Below, piece after piece: positions 23,461-35,411 of a DNA stretch of 64,000 bases (positions within the stretch are counted from its first letter, which is position 1; every line of letters begins with the position of its first letter). Under the pieces are notes generated by a model, which was not told the DNA's origin, searched no databases, and saw only the letters and a list, made by a program, of their open reading frames with translations. Origin of the DNA: Diaporthe sp. PMI_573 (taxonomy: Eukaryota; Ascomycota; Sordariomycetes; Diaporthales; Diaporthaceae); NCBI GenBank assembly GCA_021399435.1, contig JAJTUP010000150.1:1-64000 (forward strand). Reading direction: 5' to 3'. A program made the position numbers and the translations under genes.

Positions 23461-24440
23461 ATGCTTTTAGGAGCGGCGGAGACAAAGGCAAGGATGAGAG
23501 GCACCTTTGTCACGCCGCTTGGTGTCGACAGCATGGGTTCACCACGAGACCACCCTCTTCCCACCACTCTGGAACAGGGTATCAATGATATTCCTGAGCT
23601 GCCATTCACCGACTTTGAGAGGAAGTGGGCCGCTAGCAACGTCAAGCTGCGGCTGGCTGTCATCCTTCTTTCAGTGGTCAACATTGCCGAAAGCATAGCC
23701 CTGTGGGCGGCACCCGTCGACATTCTAGAGCCAGCCCTGACACTCCCTTTGGTACGTATCGGTTGTTCCCTTTTTGATCCTATGTCGAAACCCTATACTG
23801 CTGGAATCGGAGGGCAAAACTATTGACCTAGGTAAACAAAGGCCTCGATTGGAATACTATGGAACGGGACCGAGCTCTTCCTCAAGTGGAGGAGAGGCGA
23901 GACGCGGAATAGCCTCAAGCCCAAATCACATGTCGCCGTGTACTGCATCCTATGGCTTGTGGGGTCGGCGTCGACGGCATACGTCACCAAAAATGCCATT
24001 GTCGACGAAAGAGATGATGACCTTGACAAGCCAAGGTCAAGTTGGTTCGGTGTTTTGTATTGTATCTGTGCCATCTTGGCCTTAGTCTCGTAAGTTGCGG
24101 TCCCCAAAACGGGCGAGGTCTACCTACTACGACCTTGTACTTACGCCGTTGATGCAGGTCTCTGCATTTTGTCTTATTCGTACGACACTGCCTCGAGATG
24201 GAGCGACAGAAGCAAGATCGTCGTCTCCAGCAGATGGTTATCGCCCTCAACGACCAGCAACGGCACCGGCCGCAGACGCAGGAGAACGAGACCTGGGGAG
24301 CATCTATGCATACTGTATCGCCCATAAGCCTTGTACCTCCATCCTACAAGCAGGTCGTATTCGCGGAATTGGGAATGAGAGAACCTCAAGAGCTGCACTA
24401 CGAAACGAAGCCACCGGTCCAACCGGTGGAGCTGCCATAA
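23461..24440 (+). CDS. Small membrane protein (MARVEL-like, about 273 residues)
   Basis: Exons 23461-23751, 23842-24089 and 24158-24440 join in frame. Intron 1 is GTACGT...AAAG and intron 2 is GTAAGT...TGCAG. Hydrophobic segments lie at about 61-83, 126-146 and 165-190, with a possible shorter one at about 97-110. The C-terminal tail is cytosolic-looking and rich in Gln/Pro. ATG 23461 is the first in frame; ATG 23494 is an equally plausible start, and an upstream exon is possible. The gene is divergent from 21861-22502 and of similar type, so the two may share control. Function is not known. Confidence 0.65.
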
Positions 24441-25290
24441 CAATCTGCATGGCTTGAGAAGTATTATTCATAGTACTTAATTCATATAAATGCCTCATAT
24501 TTACCTCTCTATGGAGATCTGTTATCCAGGCTCACCTAATCTCTGGCGGATGACCATGGACTGCCTTTCTGGACATAGCAATCGGATAGACCTTGGGGGT
24601 CACGCAACGGCCCGTAACCCGGACGGGTACGTTGCTAGTGTATTTTTGTAAATCAGAATATGATTAGGGAATCGCACAGGAGGAGTAAAATGAAATTAGC
24701 TTTGACGTGGGCCTGCAAGCTGCTTTGCCACTACTACGTACCTAGGTAGTGTTAACGCCTCACTGTCCCACAAACAGCCTGCAAGAAATAGATGATTTGA
24801 TTCTTAAAGAGTGCTGGGTCGATCACGAACTCCAATCCTATCGGCGGTCTGTTTATTTGTGTAGTATCCAATCTCGATCAAGGCTGTGCGTGCTGGCCTG
24901 CCGCACTCGGACCGTTGTGTCTCAGCGGTCTGTGGATGACAGGCATCCACATCAACTCGGATTGCTTCCTGATTCGCCCGGAATCCCGAGCTGACGCTCA
25001 ACGCAACCATGGCCTTCTCAACGCTATACTAGAGACTGATATAGCACCTGACTACTGAAGCTGTCAAGACCCGACCCGAATGTAGATCTCTCAAGAATGT
25101 TTTTCTTTTAGCGGGCCGGGGCAGAAATATCTTTGAAAAGAGAGGGTGGTCGCTGTTCCCTCGTCGACGTTTTTGGTATGCTTTTCTTGCTCGTTATATA
25201 TTTCCTAGGGCTACATGTAGCTACAAATCACTCTGTTCACACTTTCGTTTGACAATTTCGGAGGCAATTGAGGTCTTAAGATTTGGCAGG
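24441..25290. other. Intergenic region upstream of the second FAD oxidase
   Basis: No gene recognised. A palindromic TACCTAGGTA occurs at about 24738; the core CCTAGGTAG recurs at about 30133 and 38444. Confidence 0.45.
25195..25200 (+). promoter_or_regulatory. Possible TATA box of the second FAD oxidase
   Basis: TATATA lies about 95 bp upstream of the ATG at 25291 in an otherwise mixed sequence. Confidence 0.4.
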
Positions 25291-26975
25291 ATGTTTGCCA
25301 GACGGTTTCATTGGCTGGCTGCGCTTTCGCTACCCCGAGAAGAGTCGGCCTGCTTGGCATCAAGATCGAATACTTTATCTGTTGCTGAAACCTGTTTTGC
25401 CCTGAGCCAACAATTTCCGCATTTTACATTGTTCCCAAACGAGACCTTGTTCGAAGCTATCAATGAGGGTAAGGTGGAACATGAAAAGCCCCTGGATCAT
25501 GCGGGGATGCACCACAATGCGACGGTGTTTTGGCCGGAGGAACATGGAGCTGACAAGTAATATCCAGACTACTTCTCTGCCGAGAACTGGCTCGGGCCGG
25601 CATGTATTTTCACCACAACCAGCACGGATGCCCTTTCGTCTGCCGTGACGACGGTGCGAGACGCGAACGCACCGTTTGCCGTGCGTGGAGGCGGCTGGAT
25701 GCCTGTCAAGGGCTCTGCAAACATCGACTCGTCCGGGATACTTCTCTCGACCAGTAATCTGACTGGCTTGTCCCTTTCCCAGGATCGGTCGATAGTCTCG
25801 GTGGGATCCGGCGAGTCCTGGGCCGCCATCTACGAATACCTGGAGCCATATGGGTTGAGCGTGGTCGGCAGCCGTATCGGGTTTGTTGGCGTCCCGGGCT
25901 TCCTGCTGGGTGGAGGCATGTCTTTCTTCAGCAACCAGTACGGGTGGGCATCAGCAAACTTGGCCGGTTATGAAGTGAGCTGAACCCATTTTCCTCTGGC
26001 AATGATTGTGCTAATTCTATGGACCTAAAGTTGATCCTTTCGAGCGGCTCCATCGTGTACGCAACAGCGGATAATGAATACGCTGATCTCTACTGGGCTC
26101 TTCGCGGTGGAGGAAATAACTTCGGCATTGTCACCAGGTTTGACATCAGGACTATCGAGGCTCCTCAGGTCACCGCCGGGAAGATTTCCTACGGTCCCAA
26201 CCTGCGCGATTCCTTCATCAACAGCCTGTACAACTTCAGCCAGGAAGGAGTGCTTGATCCACACGCCTTTGTCCTGTCAACCATGTCTTACGTTCCTTTC
26301 GCGAGCCCCAACATCACCTATTCAGGTGACCTGTTCTACAACGGAAATGATACCACTCCCAAGGCTCTGGAAGAATTTCTACCTCCACTTGCTTTCCCCA
26401 AAAGCAATACCTTCTCTACTCGTACCATGGCAGATTGGTCGGTAGAATCTGACGAAGGATTTGAACAGGTTAAGGGTCAAAATTTCCGTTTCCACGGGTT
26501 CTCGATGCTGTCCGATCTCGATGCCATGTTTGTGGCGCATGATATCTTCTTCAGATACGTTCAAGAACGGGGCCAGAACATCACCGGGTTTATCTCAACC
26601 CTAGCCATGAACCCCATCTCAAAGAATTACATCGTCGCCGGCCGCGGCGAGGACGCTTCTGGGGACCCCATGGGTATCGACGCCCAGGGTGGACCATACT
26701 TCTACTGCGAGGAGACCATCTCTTGGACGCTGGACAGCGACACTGACAGCATCCGGCAGCTGATCGATGACCTCAACACTGAGATCAAGGATCAGCTCGG
26801 CGACAGGCTGGTACCTTTCCTGTACCTCAATAACGCCGGCGATAAACAAGACGTCTTCCACAGCTACAACGCCACTAATCTGGAGCGGTTGGTCGCGATT
26901 CGGGACAAGTACGATCCTGCGGGTCTGTACGCTGAGCAACTCGTGGGCGGTTTCAAATTACCGGCGCCATTGTGA
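25291..26975 (+). CDS. FAD-linked oxidoreductase (BBE-like) with Trp at the FAD-anchor position
   Basis: Exons 25291-25468, 25568-25974 and 26031-26975 give 509 residues. The first intron (99 nt, GTAAGG...CCAG) removes an in-frame TAA, which supports it. A short hydrophobic leader is followed by the FAD_binding_4 domain (PACIFTTTSTDALSSAV) and the motif VRGGGWMPVKGSANI. Here the residue that is His in RGGGH-type family members is Trp103. GGGMSFFSNQYG, GGGNNFGIVTRFD and the C-terminal BBE motif KYDPAGLYAEQLVGGFKL are present. Length and domains are normal, so the gene looks intact. It probably binds FAD non-covalently or in another way. It is paralogous to 18880-20544 and lies next to a Zn2Cys6 regulator. 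Confidence 0.9.
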
Positions 26976-27695
26976 ACAGAAAAAAAAATCAAAAAAAATC
27001 GGAGCAATACATATTTTGTTGGAACACACGTGGGCAGCAGCAACATGTGCCCCTCCCCGCCCGCGCGATCCCGCTCAAGCAGGCCATGATTTCGGAATAT
27101 GACCTGTTCCCTACTGGTGAACTTTAAAGCATTAAAGAACTTACTTGTCCCTCTTTTACCTTAGTTTTCTTAGGTCTACTGCACAAGAGAAAGATGATGG
27201 GAATGGAGACTGTATTTTAAAGATATAAGAAGTGCGGTGGGACTATGTACTGGAAGCCACGTAGACCACCCGGCCAAAAGATCATAATAACCAATATGCC
27301 TCTTGGGACATTCCTAGCAGTTATAAGTGCCGTACCGTCACCAGAAGTCGTGGACTAAAAACTGCTCTTGAGGTCCGAGGATGATGTCTTCATGTGTGCT
27401 CTTCGTGTGTGCGTGCGTGCGTGTTGATTTGAAAAGAACATATTCATTTAAGATATTTAGCGGCCCACCAAAGTAGAGGAATTTTAGATAGAAAGCCTAG
27501 TATCTGTAAATGTCAATTTAGTCCAACCCTCCTTGTTATTAACCTAAGTATTTTACTCGCTGATTTTTGCCACTGAGGGTTAGGGCTGCACCCGAGGCAG
27601 ACACTGAGCGAATCAGACCCGACCGACCGTTTTTACAATTTTCCCAAGACTTGCTTGACTGGCCTTACATCTGTATCCATCCATCTTACCGTACC
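26976..27695. other. Intergenic region upstream of the Zn2Cys6 regulator
   Basis: Only a short GTGC/GTGT microsatellite (about 27404-27424) and short ORFs are seen. Confidence 0.45.
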
Positions 27696-29101
27696 ATGCG
27701 AAGAAGCGGCCGGACTAAATCCCGCAATGGGTGTCTAAGGTGCAAGCAAAGAAAAGTAAAGGTTAGAGAAACGATCAAACCCTGAAGAAAATTGAAAGAA
27801 CAAAGATAAAAAGAGCAGCTCAGGTGGAGAGACTCACCATCCCCAAAGGTATCGGAGGAAAAGTTCCTCGCTAACGTCTTGCGACCGACCATATCAAGTG
27901 CGATGAGAAGGTACCCTGCACAGCATGCATCAGACATGGTGTCGACTGTAGTTTGATGCTGTCAGCCCCGCCACAAAGGGAGACTGCTCCCTCTGCCGCA
28001 AGTTCTCGACCTGCCGCCGAGGAGCCTCTGGGCGTCCAAACATCCAAGTACGTCACCATCTTGAGCAAGGGCCCAGTATCATCAGCAAACCCACCAAACA
28101 CCGGTTCGAACCAGGCTCCGCCGGCAGTCGTCCGGCGTGAGGTGGGGACGCAGACATGTCCCCAAGATCAGCCCACCGTGGAATCGGAGCCCGACTCGAT
28201 CCAGCCATGGCTGAGTCACTTGGAGCTGATGCACCACTATTCCACCGCCGCGTGCCGCACATTACCTCGAGCCGACGAGCTTCCTGACCTCTGGCAGATT
28301 AAGGTGCCCAGGCTGGGAATGAATTGTCCGTATCTCATGCACCAGGTCCTCGCCATAGCAGCTCACCACATGGCCTATCTCCATCCCGCCAACCGCGCCG
28401 CCTACCTCGCCGAGGCCTCCCGCCATGACGGCAGCACGGCCAGGGGTCTCCAGGATGCCATACAGGAGCTACGCGAGGAATCATCCACCGTCATGTTCGC
28501 CGCCGCGTCGCTACTGGTAATCAACACATACGCATCCCAGTCCGCCCTATCACAGCGTAGCATCTCCTCCAAGATCGACGAGATCCTCGGCATCTTCGTC
28601 CTGACCCGCGGCATGAACGGGATCCTGAAAACGGACGAGCCACTGCTCCGCGAGGGCCCACTCGGGGCGTTGCTCCGTCCATCCCTCGAAAAAAGCAATT
28701 CACAGTTCCTGGACGCCCTGAGCCAGAGGCTCCAGCAGGTCTTATCCAACCCGGCCCACGAGATCCACTCCGACGCCTACTGCCAGGCCGAGGTGAACCG
28801 CCTGATCACCAACATCGACCGGGCTAAGGCCACAAGCAGCATGCCCCTGATGAGGATCACAATGTACTGGCCCATCCCGCTCTCAGACAGTTTCCTATCG
28901 CTGATGCGGCAGCGCCAACCCACAGCCCTCATCGTCCTTGGGTACTATGCGCTGGTCATGGCCGCGACGGGCCGTACTGCCTGGTTCCTGGAGAAATGGG
29001 GCCAGACACTCCTGGAGGATATTGAGAGTGCTATAGGAGGAAGACACCAGAACGAGGAGCTAGCATGGCAGATGGATATGCTACGGGTTCTGCTTGCCTA
29101 G
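27696..29101 (+). CDS. Zn2Cys6 fungal transcription factor
   Basis: Exon 1 (27696-27761, 22 codons) and exon 2 (27899-29101) are separated by a 137-nt intron that splits the zinc cluster, a very common position in this family. The cluster is intact: Cys13, 16, 23, 29, 32 and 39 with spacing 2-6-5-2-6. The basic linker region is short. The middle and C-terminal part (about 120-420) resembles the sterol-uptake-control-type fungal regulators, with LELMHHYST, MHQVLAIAAHHMAYL and MAATGRTAWFLEKWG. About 422 residues in total. It would act in the nucleus on CGG-type sites. Its place between the second oxidase and a sugar/polyol-type dehydrogenase makes it a candidate local regulator, which is inference. 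Confidence 0.9.
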
Positions 29102-30386
29102 TGAGCATAGATTTATATACACACACACACACATACACCCACACATGGGCACTTACTGTTGTTCCGGCTTGATAGAGGAATTTGAAGAAAACAAAAGTCC
29201 ATATATGAGCATTTTTTGGTGGGACTCCCTCCGTTCGGCATGGCATTTCGTCGGCCCACAGTCCTCGGCTTCCAGGTCTTCGGTATACACAGACTTTGTA
29301 TCTGTCCATGTTCATGACACCTGAACCAGTCAATCACATGAATATCCCGTTTGATAAGAGAGGAAGATCCCACGCTGCAAATATTGAAGTAGAGTTTGGC
29401 CAGTTGTTATTCGTACCGAACCTGGTAACTTTGTTACTTAAATTCCTCAGATCAGCTTAGAAGTACTAATAACATCTCTAGGGTTCCCTACTATATGCCT
29501 TAAAACGAGAGCCAGGAATAAAGAGTCGTACGCTACTAGTACACAGTGCTAGTTGAAGAAAATGTATAAGTGAACTTTCTTACTAGACCGACATCGTCGG
29601 TGCAGCTAGGGTGAAGCTGGCTGCAAAACGAGCTTGGAGAATCTGCTACCAGCCGGTACTAGCTGGAGGAAGAGAAGGAGTAGGAGTGAGAGGCTCATAC
29701 GCTCTCCATTCAAATGTTGTCCCCGTCCCCCTCCTCGGCCTTCTCTGCCCCGGGTGCCCATGACCCAACCCCAGCTCAAGCTTGCACGGTCTTGCATCAC
29801 ACGAGCTGACACAGAGCACTCGTAGAGCAGATGCGGTCCCAACTTGTGCCAAGCCTGACAAGGGTTCTATCGTCGATTGCCTAATCTGGGAATCTTCGGC
29901 GGTTGCAGGGATGGCAAGAGGCTAGAGAGCTCCACCAAGGGAGCTACCCCACAAGATCAGCTACACTTTGCTGCGGCTGTAGTTCGTGTGGTTTCATGCC
30001 AGATTTACGGCATCTCTTTCCTTCTCTTCGGGTTGTCTTTCCTTGTCTGTGGATTCTCTTTCCTTCTATGGGGGTTTTCTTTCCTTTCCTTGTGTGGGAG
30101 ATATCTAGGGAGGAAAGGCAATATGGATAACACCTAGGTAGCAAAGTCAGCTGTATCGTGATTGCTTCACGAGGGCAGTGAAATGCCACGATTTCTCCGA
30201 GGCAGCTGACTAGGAAATCTGAAGCATTCAGGTCAATGATAGTGTCCAGAGAGTGGTATATTAAGAGGTCTTGGTCTCGAGGATGAGAATTCGAAATCTC
30301 TTGACATTGGAAGCCATCCTCCTGAAGCTATAAGTCAATAAATAATTCCGAGGACAACTCAGCCGCCAATTTCAACATCATTGACA
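29102..30386. other. Intergenic region with simple repeats
   Basis: A short CA/TA microsatellite (about 29112-29146) and a 21-bp tandem repeat (30015-30098) are present. No gene recognised. Confidence 0.5.
30015..30098. repeat. 21-bp tandem repeat, four copies
   Basis: Four units of exactly 21 bp, each starting TCTTTCC, begin at 30015, 30036, 30057 and 30078. The second halves diverge. One frame reads as a repeated hydrophobic heptad with Phe-Leu, but there is no sign that it is translated. Confidence 0.8.
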
Positions 30387-31630
30387 ATGGAACCCCTTCG
30401 CATCGCTGTCGCTGGTCTCGGTCGTATGGTGAGTGTTGCCTATTGTGATATGTGATTGGGCGTACATTTCATGAAGTGTAACTAATTCTTCGATACTATA
30501 CAGGGCCGTCGCCACGTTCAAAACCTGATCTACCGCGTGCCGCGCGCCTCGGTCGTGGCGGTTTGTAGCACAGAGCCCCATGAACTCGAATGGGCTCGCG
30601 CCTTTGAAGAGTACAAGGAGTTCAAAGTTACCGTCTATGATTCATATGAGGCGATGCTCTCCCACCCGGGCTTGCAGGCTGTCTGGATCTCGACCAGTAC
30701 GGACGTCCATGCCAGCCAGACGATGGGTGCCATCAAAAAGGGTCTGCATGTTTTATGCGAGAAGCCCTTGAGTACCAACATGGACGAGGTATGGTAAAGC
30801 CCGATGTTTTGAGCCAACTTTTATCTTTTTTCCTTTTGTTTTAGTAGAGATGTCGAATTCAACTTGCAAGACTGTGTCTAATGATAGAGACTTACTCCCC
30901 ATAGATCGCAGAAGTCGTCAATGCAGCGAAAGCCAACCCCCATCTCAAAGTGATGGCTGGGTTCTCACGCCGCTTCGACGCCTCATACCGCGACGCCGCA
31001 ACCAAGATCTTTGAGGGCAAAGCCATCGGTAACCCCTTCATCGTGAGGTCCAACACGTGCGACCTGCTCGACCACACCGGCTTCTTCGTGCGATACGCCC
31101 CGCGCAACGGTGCCATATTTGTCGACTGTGCCATCCACGATATAGATCTTTCCCTGTGGTATCTCTCGGACCCAGTCCCCAAGGCCTGCTGGGCCACTGG
31201 AACATTGCAGCACCACCCAGAGCTGAAGGAGATGAATGACGTCGACAACGGTGTGGGGGTGGTCGAGTTCTGGGGAGGCAAGATCGCATACTTCTACTGC
31301 TCGCGCACGCAGGCCCACGGGCACGATGTGTGCACTGAAATCACGGGCACCGAGGGCAAGGTGTCGGTGAACGTCTGGCCGCGGGCGAACAACGTGGTGT
31401 TGGCGGACAAGTTGGGTATCCGCAATCAGGTGCAGCCTGAGTACTGGCAGCGATTTGAGGACGCATTTGCGCTGGAGGCTAATGAGTTTACCGAGGCTGT
31501 GTTGAAGGACAAGCCTGTGCCGCTGCCCATTGAGAAGGGCGTCAAGGTCATGGAGATTGGGCGGGCATTGCAGGATGCATTGCTGACCGGGGAGGTGCAG
31601 AGATTCAATGAGAAAGGCGAGCGTGTTTAG
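30387..31630 (+). CDS. Gfo/Idh/MocA-family NAD(P)-dependent oxidoreductase
   Basis: Exons 30387-30428, 30504-30788 and 30905-31630 join in phase 0 to 350 residues. The first exon ends inside the Rossmann motif (AVAGLGRM, then GRRHVQN), giving the GxGxxG-type nucleotide site. The family marker CEKPLS gives Lys101 and the catalytic region is CAIHDIDLSLW (His187). The C-terminal alpha/beta domain is complete to LTGEVQRFNEKGERV. Such enzymes oxidise or reduce sugars and cyclitols; the IHDID form is frequent in inositol 2-dehydrogenase-like members. The exact substrate cannot be told. It lies downstream of the Zn2Cys6 regulator on the same strand. Confidence 0.92.
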
Positions 31631-31864
31631 ACAGGTAATCCATATATATACATCTTGGCATTCATGTCTGATGATAAATTGAAGAGCAAATTAAAGAGCT
31701 AATTTCCTGCCTCCGGGGAATGCGAAGACAAAATTTTGATTCCCGTAGAACAGGGCAATTTTACGCTCATAATGACAGCAACGCTTTCCCAGTACCAACT
31801 GTGCAGAAGCAGGGGCTGTTACAGATTTCCAGTGATCTAGCCAGAATTCTCTTAGTGACCACTA

Positions 31865-32702
31865 TTATGAACTTGTTTGCCTTTGATTGCCACTCACCTT
31901 GTTAACCACCGCTTGCCCTGTCAGACCAATGTTGGTCGCAGCGCTCTTCAAGTTGCCTCCAACCATCATATAGGTAGCCGCCTCGATTTGGAGACCGGTG
32001 ACCTTGATAAGCTCGTGAGCATTGAAGCCCCAGCGATCCTTCAAATCCTGAACGTCTTGTGTCTGGTTGCCCGACATGGCCATGGGGTATGGCTTCTGTA
32101 GCTCACGAAGCTGAGCCGGGGTGATATTCACGTTCCCTGTCCCGGAAGATGGACGGGCGAGAATGAAGATGTATCGGTGCGGCCGAGGGGTGATGTAATT
32201 TGGCAGCGGCGCTGGCCCGATGTACGGTGATATGTTACCTTCGCTAGGGATTACCAGCTCTCCATCATCCCTTGCGGAAATATTGGTGGCCAGCCAATGC
32301 CGGACCTGGCCAAAGTTGGTGTCGTTGGTGGCCATGAGGTCCTGTTCCTTGTGTCAGACAGTAACCACTTTATTATGCAAGACTTTTATACTGACAGGAT
32401 CGGTCATTATGAGCATGTAGCTGCTTTGATTGTCGGAAGGCTGGCAAATTATTGTTAGTTCGCTGTTACTATACTCGCGGTGTAATTCCATTGCACCCTT
32501 TGGAAATGCTTACCGGGGAATCCAAGTAAAGCTTAGGCTCGGGTTGAGTGTCCTGGTGATCCAACTCCTTCCCGGGGGAATCCAGAACAGTGTTGGGCCA
32601 TTTGAGTACCAGGTTGGAAGGAATGTCTATGCCGACTGGCAAAACATCAGGCACTACCTGATGTTGTCGTAGCTTCTCAGTGACACTATGAGTTTGGGAC
32701 AT
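31865..32702 (-). CDS. Phosphatidylethanolamine-binding protein (PEBP/TFS1-like)
   Basis: Exons 32702-32514, 32440-32396 and 32341-31865 all join in phase 0, giving 236 residues. The PEBP signature spans the exon 2/3 junction: MLIMTDP then DLMATND...FGQVRHWLATNI. The second block is PYIGPAPLPN...HRYIFILA. The insert between them is longer than in minimal PEBPs. Fungal members include the carboxypeptidase Y inhibitor TFS1 and secreted forms; no signal peptide is visible here. It is tail-to-tail with the Gfo/Idh gene (234 bp apart). A role as lipid-binding or protease-inhibitory protein is family knowledge, not shown here. Confidence 0.88.
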
Positions 32703-35411
32703 ATTGTCTGCTTTGTGATATTGAAGTCAGAATGTTTTTATAGTCCTAGAGTAGCGCTGAGACTTGACGTCGTAAAGGGTATTTGCATTTATATGCTGCG
32801 CAGCGTGAGGACCGTTGGATTTGCATGACGTTTGAGTGACGGTGAAAGCTAGCGGTCTTTAAATGTTGCGGAAACCTCACCCAAACGTCACCTGCAGGTT
32901 TCTGCCGGCAGTCACTGTAATTGGAGAATGTTGCCTCGGTGTGGCTGACAATTGCTGTCAATGAACAGTCGATGACAGAATATTTGAGGGGATGGGTATA
33001 ACAGCCTAGTGGTTTTCCAAGCAAACTAATGCAGACAAGATCTGCAGAGCTCCCATTTCTGCTACTGGGCACACCTAAGGATCTCCTGTCAGTACCCACC
33101 TTCAAAGTATTGAAATATTGGTTAGTGACATTAAAATCTTCATGATATCCGCTGGTGGTAGTAGCGCTGGCCACTGAGACTGGTATTCACGTTTGCAAAT
33201 TTAACGAGGTCTTGGCAGTTGTCCATCACAGCAGCCATCTCCAAACACATCACAGAATCACCGCCTATAGGACAAGCTTTGACGAGACAACCTTCTACAG
33301 GATAACCCCCCACGGGATAATCTCTTCTAAATATGATAGTATGTATAAGATAGCCGGTTCGGGTGCGCCATCTGTTTTTGCGGGTCCGAATCTCCGATTT
33401 ATTACACAGAATGGCCGTGTTCAGCAGCATGCGGGAAGTGCCGCGACTACCAGGGTAGATTTCGTTTCTCTTGATGATTCTGATGCATCAAAACCCCGTC
33501 TTTGGCTTCCTCTGATCCATCAGATGTGATTTTTTGGCTTTTGGCCCTCAAATAATTGCATTGAAGACGCCACAGTCCAGACATCGCCGAAGGACTCAGC
33601 CTGCCAGTCTGTTCAGAGGAACAACTCCCCTCCCCCTTTTGCGCCGAACTGGCTATCTCCGAGTCTAAAAATGGACTACTTTGATCGTGCTAATAGTCTG
33701 CGAATAAACATCGACCCAGGCCCTGCCAGCCTGCTGGCTGGGACCGAGTTTGTGATATATTATTGCAGAGCAGGAACTTCTCCGGATTCAGTGAGTGAAG
33801 CCGGTGCAGTGGAAATTGTAGGCTTCTTAACAGGCTCGCTGAGTGAGCACCACGCTTCATGACGATAGTGCGATGCTTAGAACTCAATGGCTATGATCTT
33901 AGCCACAGCCATGTTGTCTCCATGAATGAATGGGGTCTGAAGACTGCGTGAATGGGAACAGGTCAAGCAAGCAGGTAGGAAGTTGAGGGAACAGAAATCT
34001 TCTGTTCTTGGGCCACACCGACGCACCTGGCGTGAATATCAGTTTTGGTGTGATTGAGTCACTGCTCTGGAACAGACGTTGCTCACAAGCCAGGTGATCA
34101 CTCCGACTTGTCTGAAGAAAGCACTTGAGATTTGACAAATGTATGAGAGTCGTGAACACAAGTTTGAAATGACATGAGTTACGACGCTAGTCAAACCGCA
34201 AAAGCTGACGCAACTTGAATGCATCCCGCTCTTAATTTGTTTTCCCTGGCTTCGTTCTATTTCCGTATACGTCCTAAGCCATATACGGCGCCTTCATGCA
34301 GTGGTCAACAAGACCCAGCGTTTGTAAAACATACGATGCTGATGACAGTGGTACTTGATCTTTTTCATGCAGGTCTATGTAGGCTTTGAACCGTCTTTCT
34401 GCGTTGAGGGGTTGTGCTTTTCTTCAAACAGCCAACCGGCAATGAGACGGAGAACGGTATCATTTCCATCGCAACGGGCATGTGTGTGTCTGATCCAGTC
34501 TTGTCAGAATTCCTCACATGCTCGGTTATGATAGACTCAGCTGCTGATCTACTAGGAACGGAACACCGATAACCAACCAAATCTCGGATCGAGGCACTGG
34601 TCGGTCCTGTCGCGTGTTAAAGGCTGACTGACTCATTGGGCCGCGACACGCGTTCTTTTGGCAGTGTTTGTTTGGACAATCGCAACCAAACTTCAAACGC
34701 GAAATTCTCGATGTGCCACGAGCATATTGAGGCTGTCCAAATGCCCTGCTCCTTGCAAGATCCAAGTATTCGAACGGTTTGCATCAACGGCTGATTCATA
34801 CAGAAAAGTCTCGAACAAGTAAAAGCTCTGCGTTCCCAAGGGTTCTGAGCGGGTGAGGTTGCAATCTCGCCCTGAAATGCAGGGTCCTTGCAAGGGTGAC
34901 CGTGGTATCGGATGCCAAGAACGAATGAGCTGTTCAGCAATCGACCCACACGACCGCCTTATTGAAGACGTCGGGCATTGATGTGGATCTTAAGGCTGTG
35001 GCTTCTGTTGTATCCCGGGAAAATGTACTGTAGATTGTTCTCTCGCCTGTTACCTGCTCCTCGGCAAGTGTTGTGACTGTTGTGGCTGGCATCTTCTGAC
35101 CGCCGATCGCTGAATCTTGCATATGCTGTACTTCCTTCAAGATGAATTCATGCCGCTCTTTCATCGTGATGGTTCATGTGGGCCAGTCACTGTGAGACAT
35201 TACCCCACAACTTGCACAACCTTCAGCAAGCCCGTGGCTAGAAAACATCATCGCGGATTGCGGTAGATAAGTCGATCTCGGAAAGTTTGCGAGATGTGTG
35301 TATATATACGAGCCCATCCTTCGACCTCGTACAGACGCAACTCGTGAAGTCTTGACAATCACATCGGTACTACCAGACTCTTCCACAACAATTGCTCACT
35401 TGTCTCTAAAA
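32703..35411. other. Long intergenic region
   Basis: Only short conflicting ORFs are seen. Around 33256-33330 the minus strand reads as a degenerate 15-bp (five-residue) repeat with PVGG/PVEG/PIGG-like units. The final 120 bp are the upstream region of the aquaporin pseudogene. Confidence 0.4.
35301..35308 (+). promoter_or_regulatory. Possible TATA box of the aquaporin pseudogene
   Basis: TATATATA lies 104-111 bp upstream of the ATG at 35412, a distance close to those of the other TATA-like runs in this window. Confidence 0.4.

Noticed and set aside
24735..24755. CCTAGGTAG-type palindrome shared with about 30133 and 38444 as a regulatory motif
   Set aside because: Only short identity, no constant distance to genes; likely a common genomic word or a worn repeat.
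29877..30137. Plus-strand ORF with repeated hydrophobic Phe-Leu segments
   Set aside because: The apparent membrane repeats come from the 21-bp tandem repeat; no other coding evidence.
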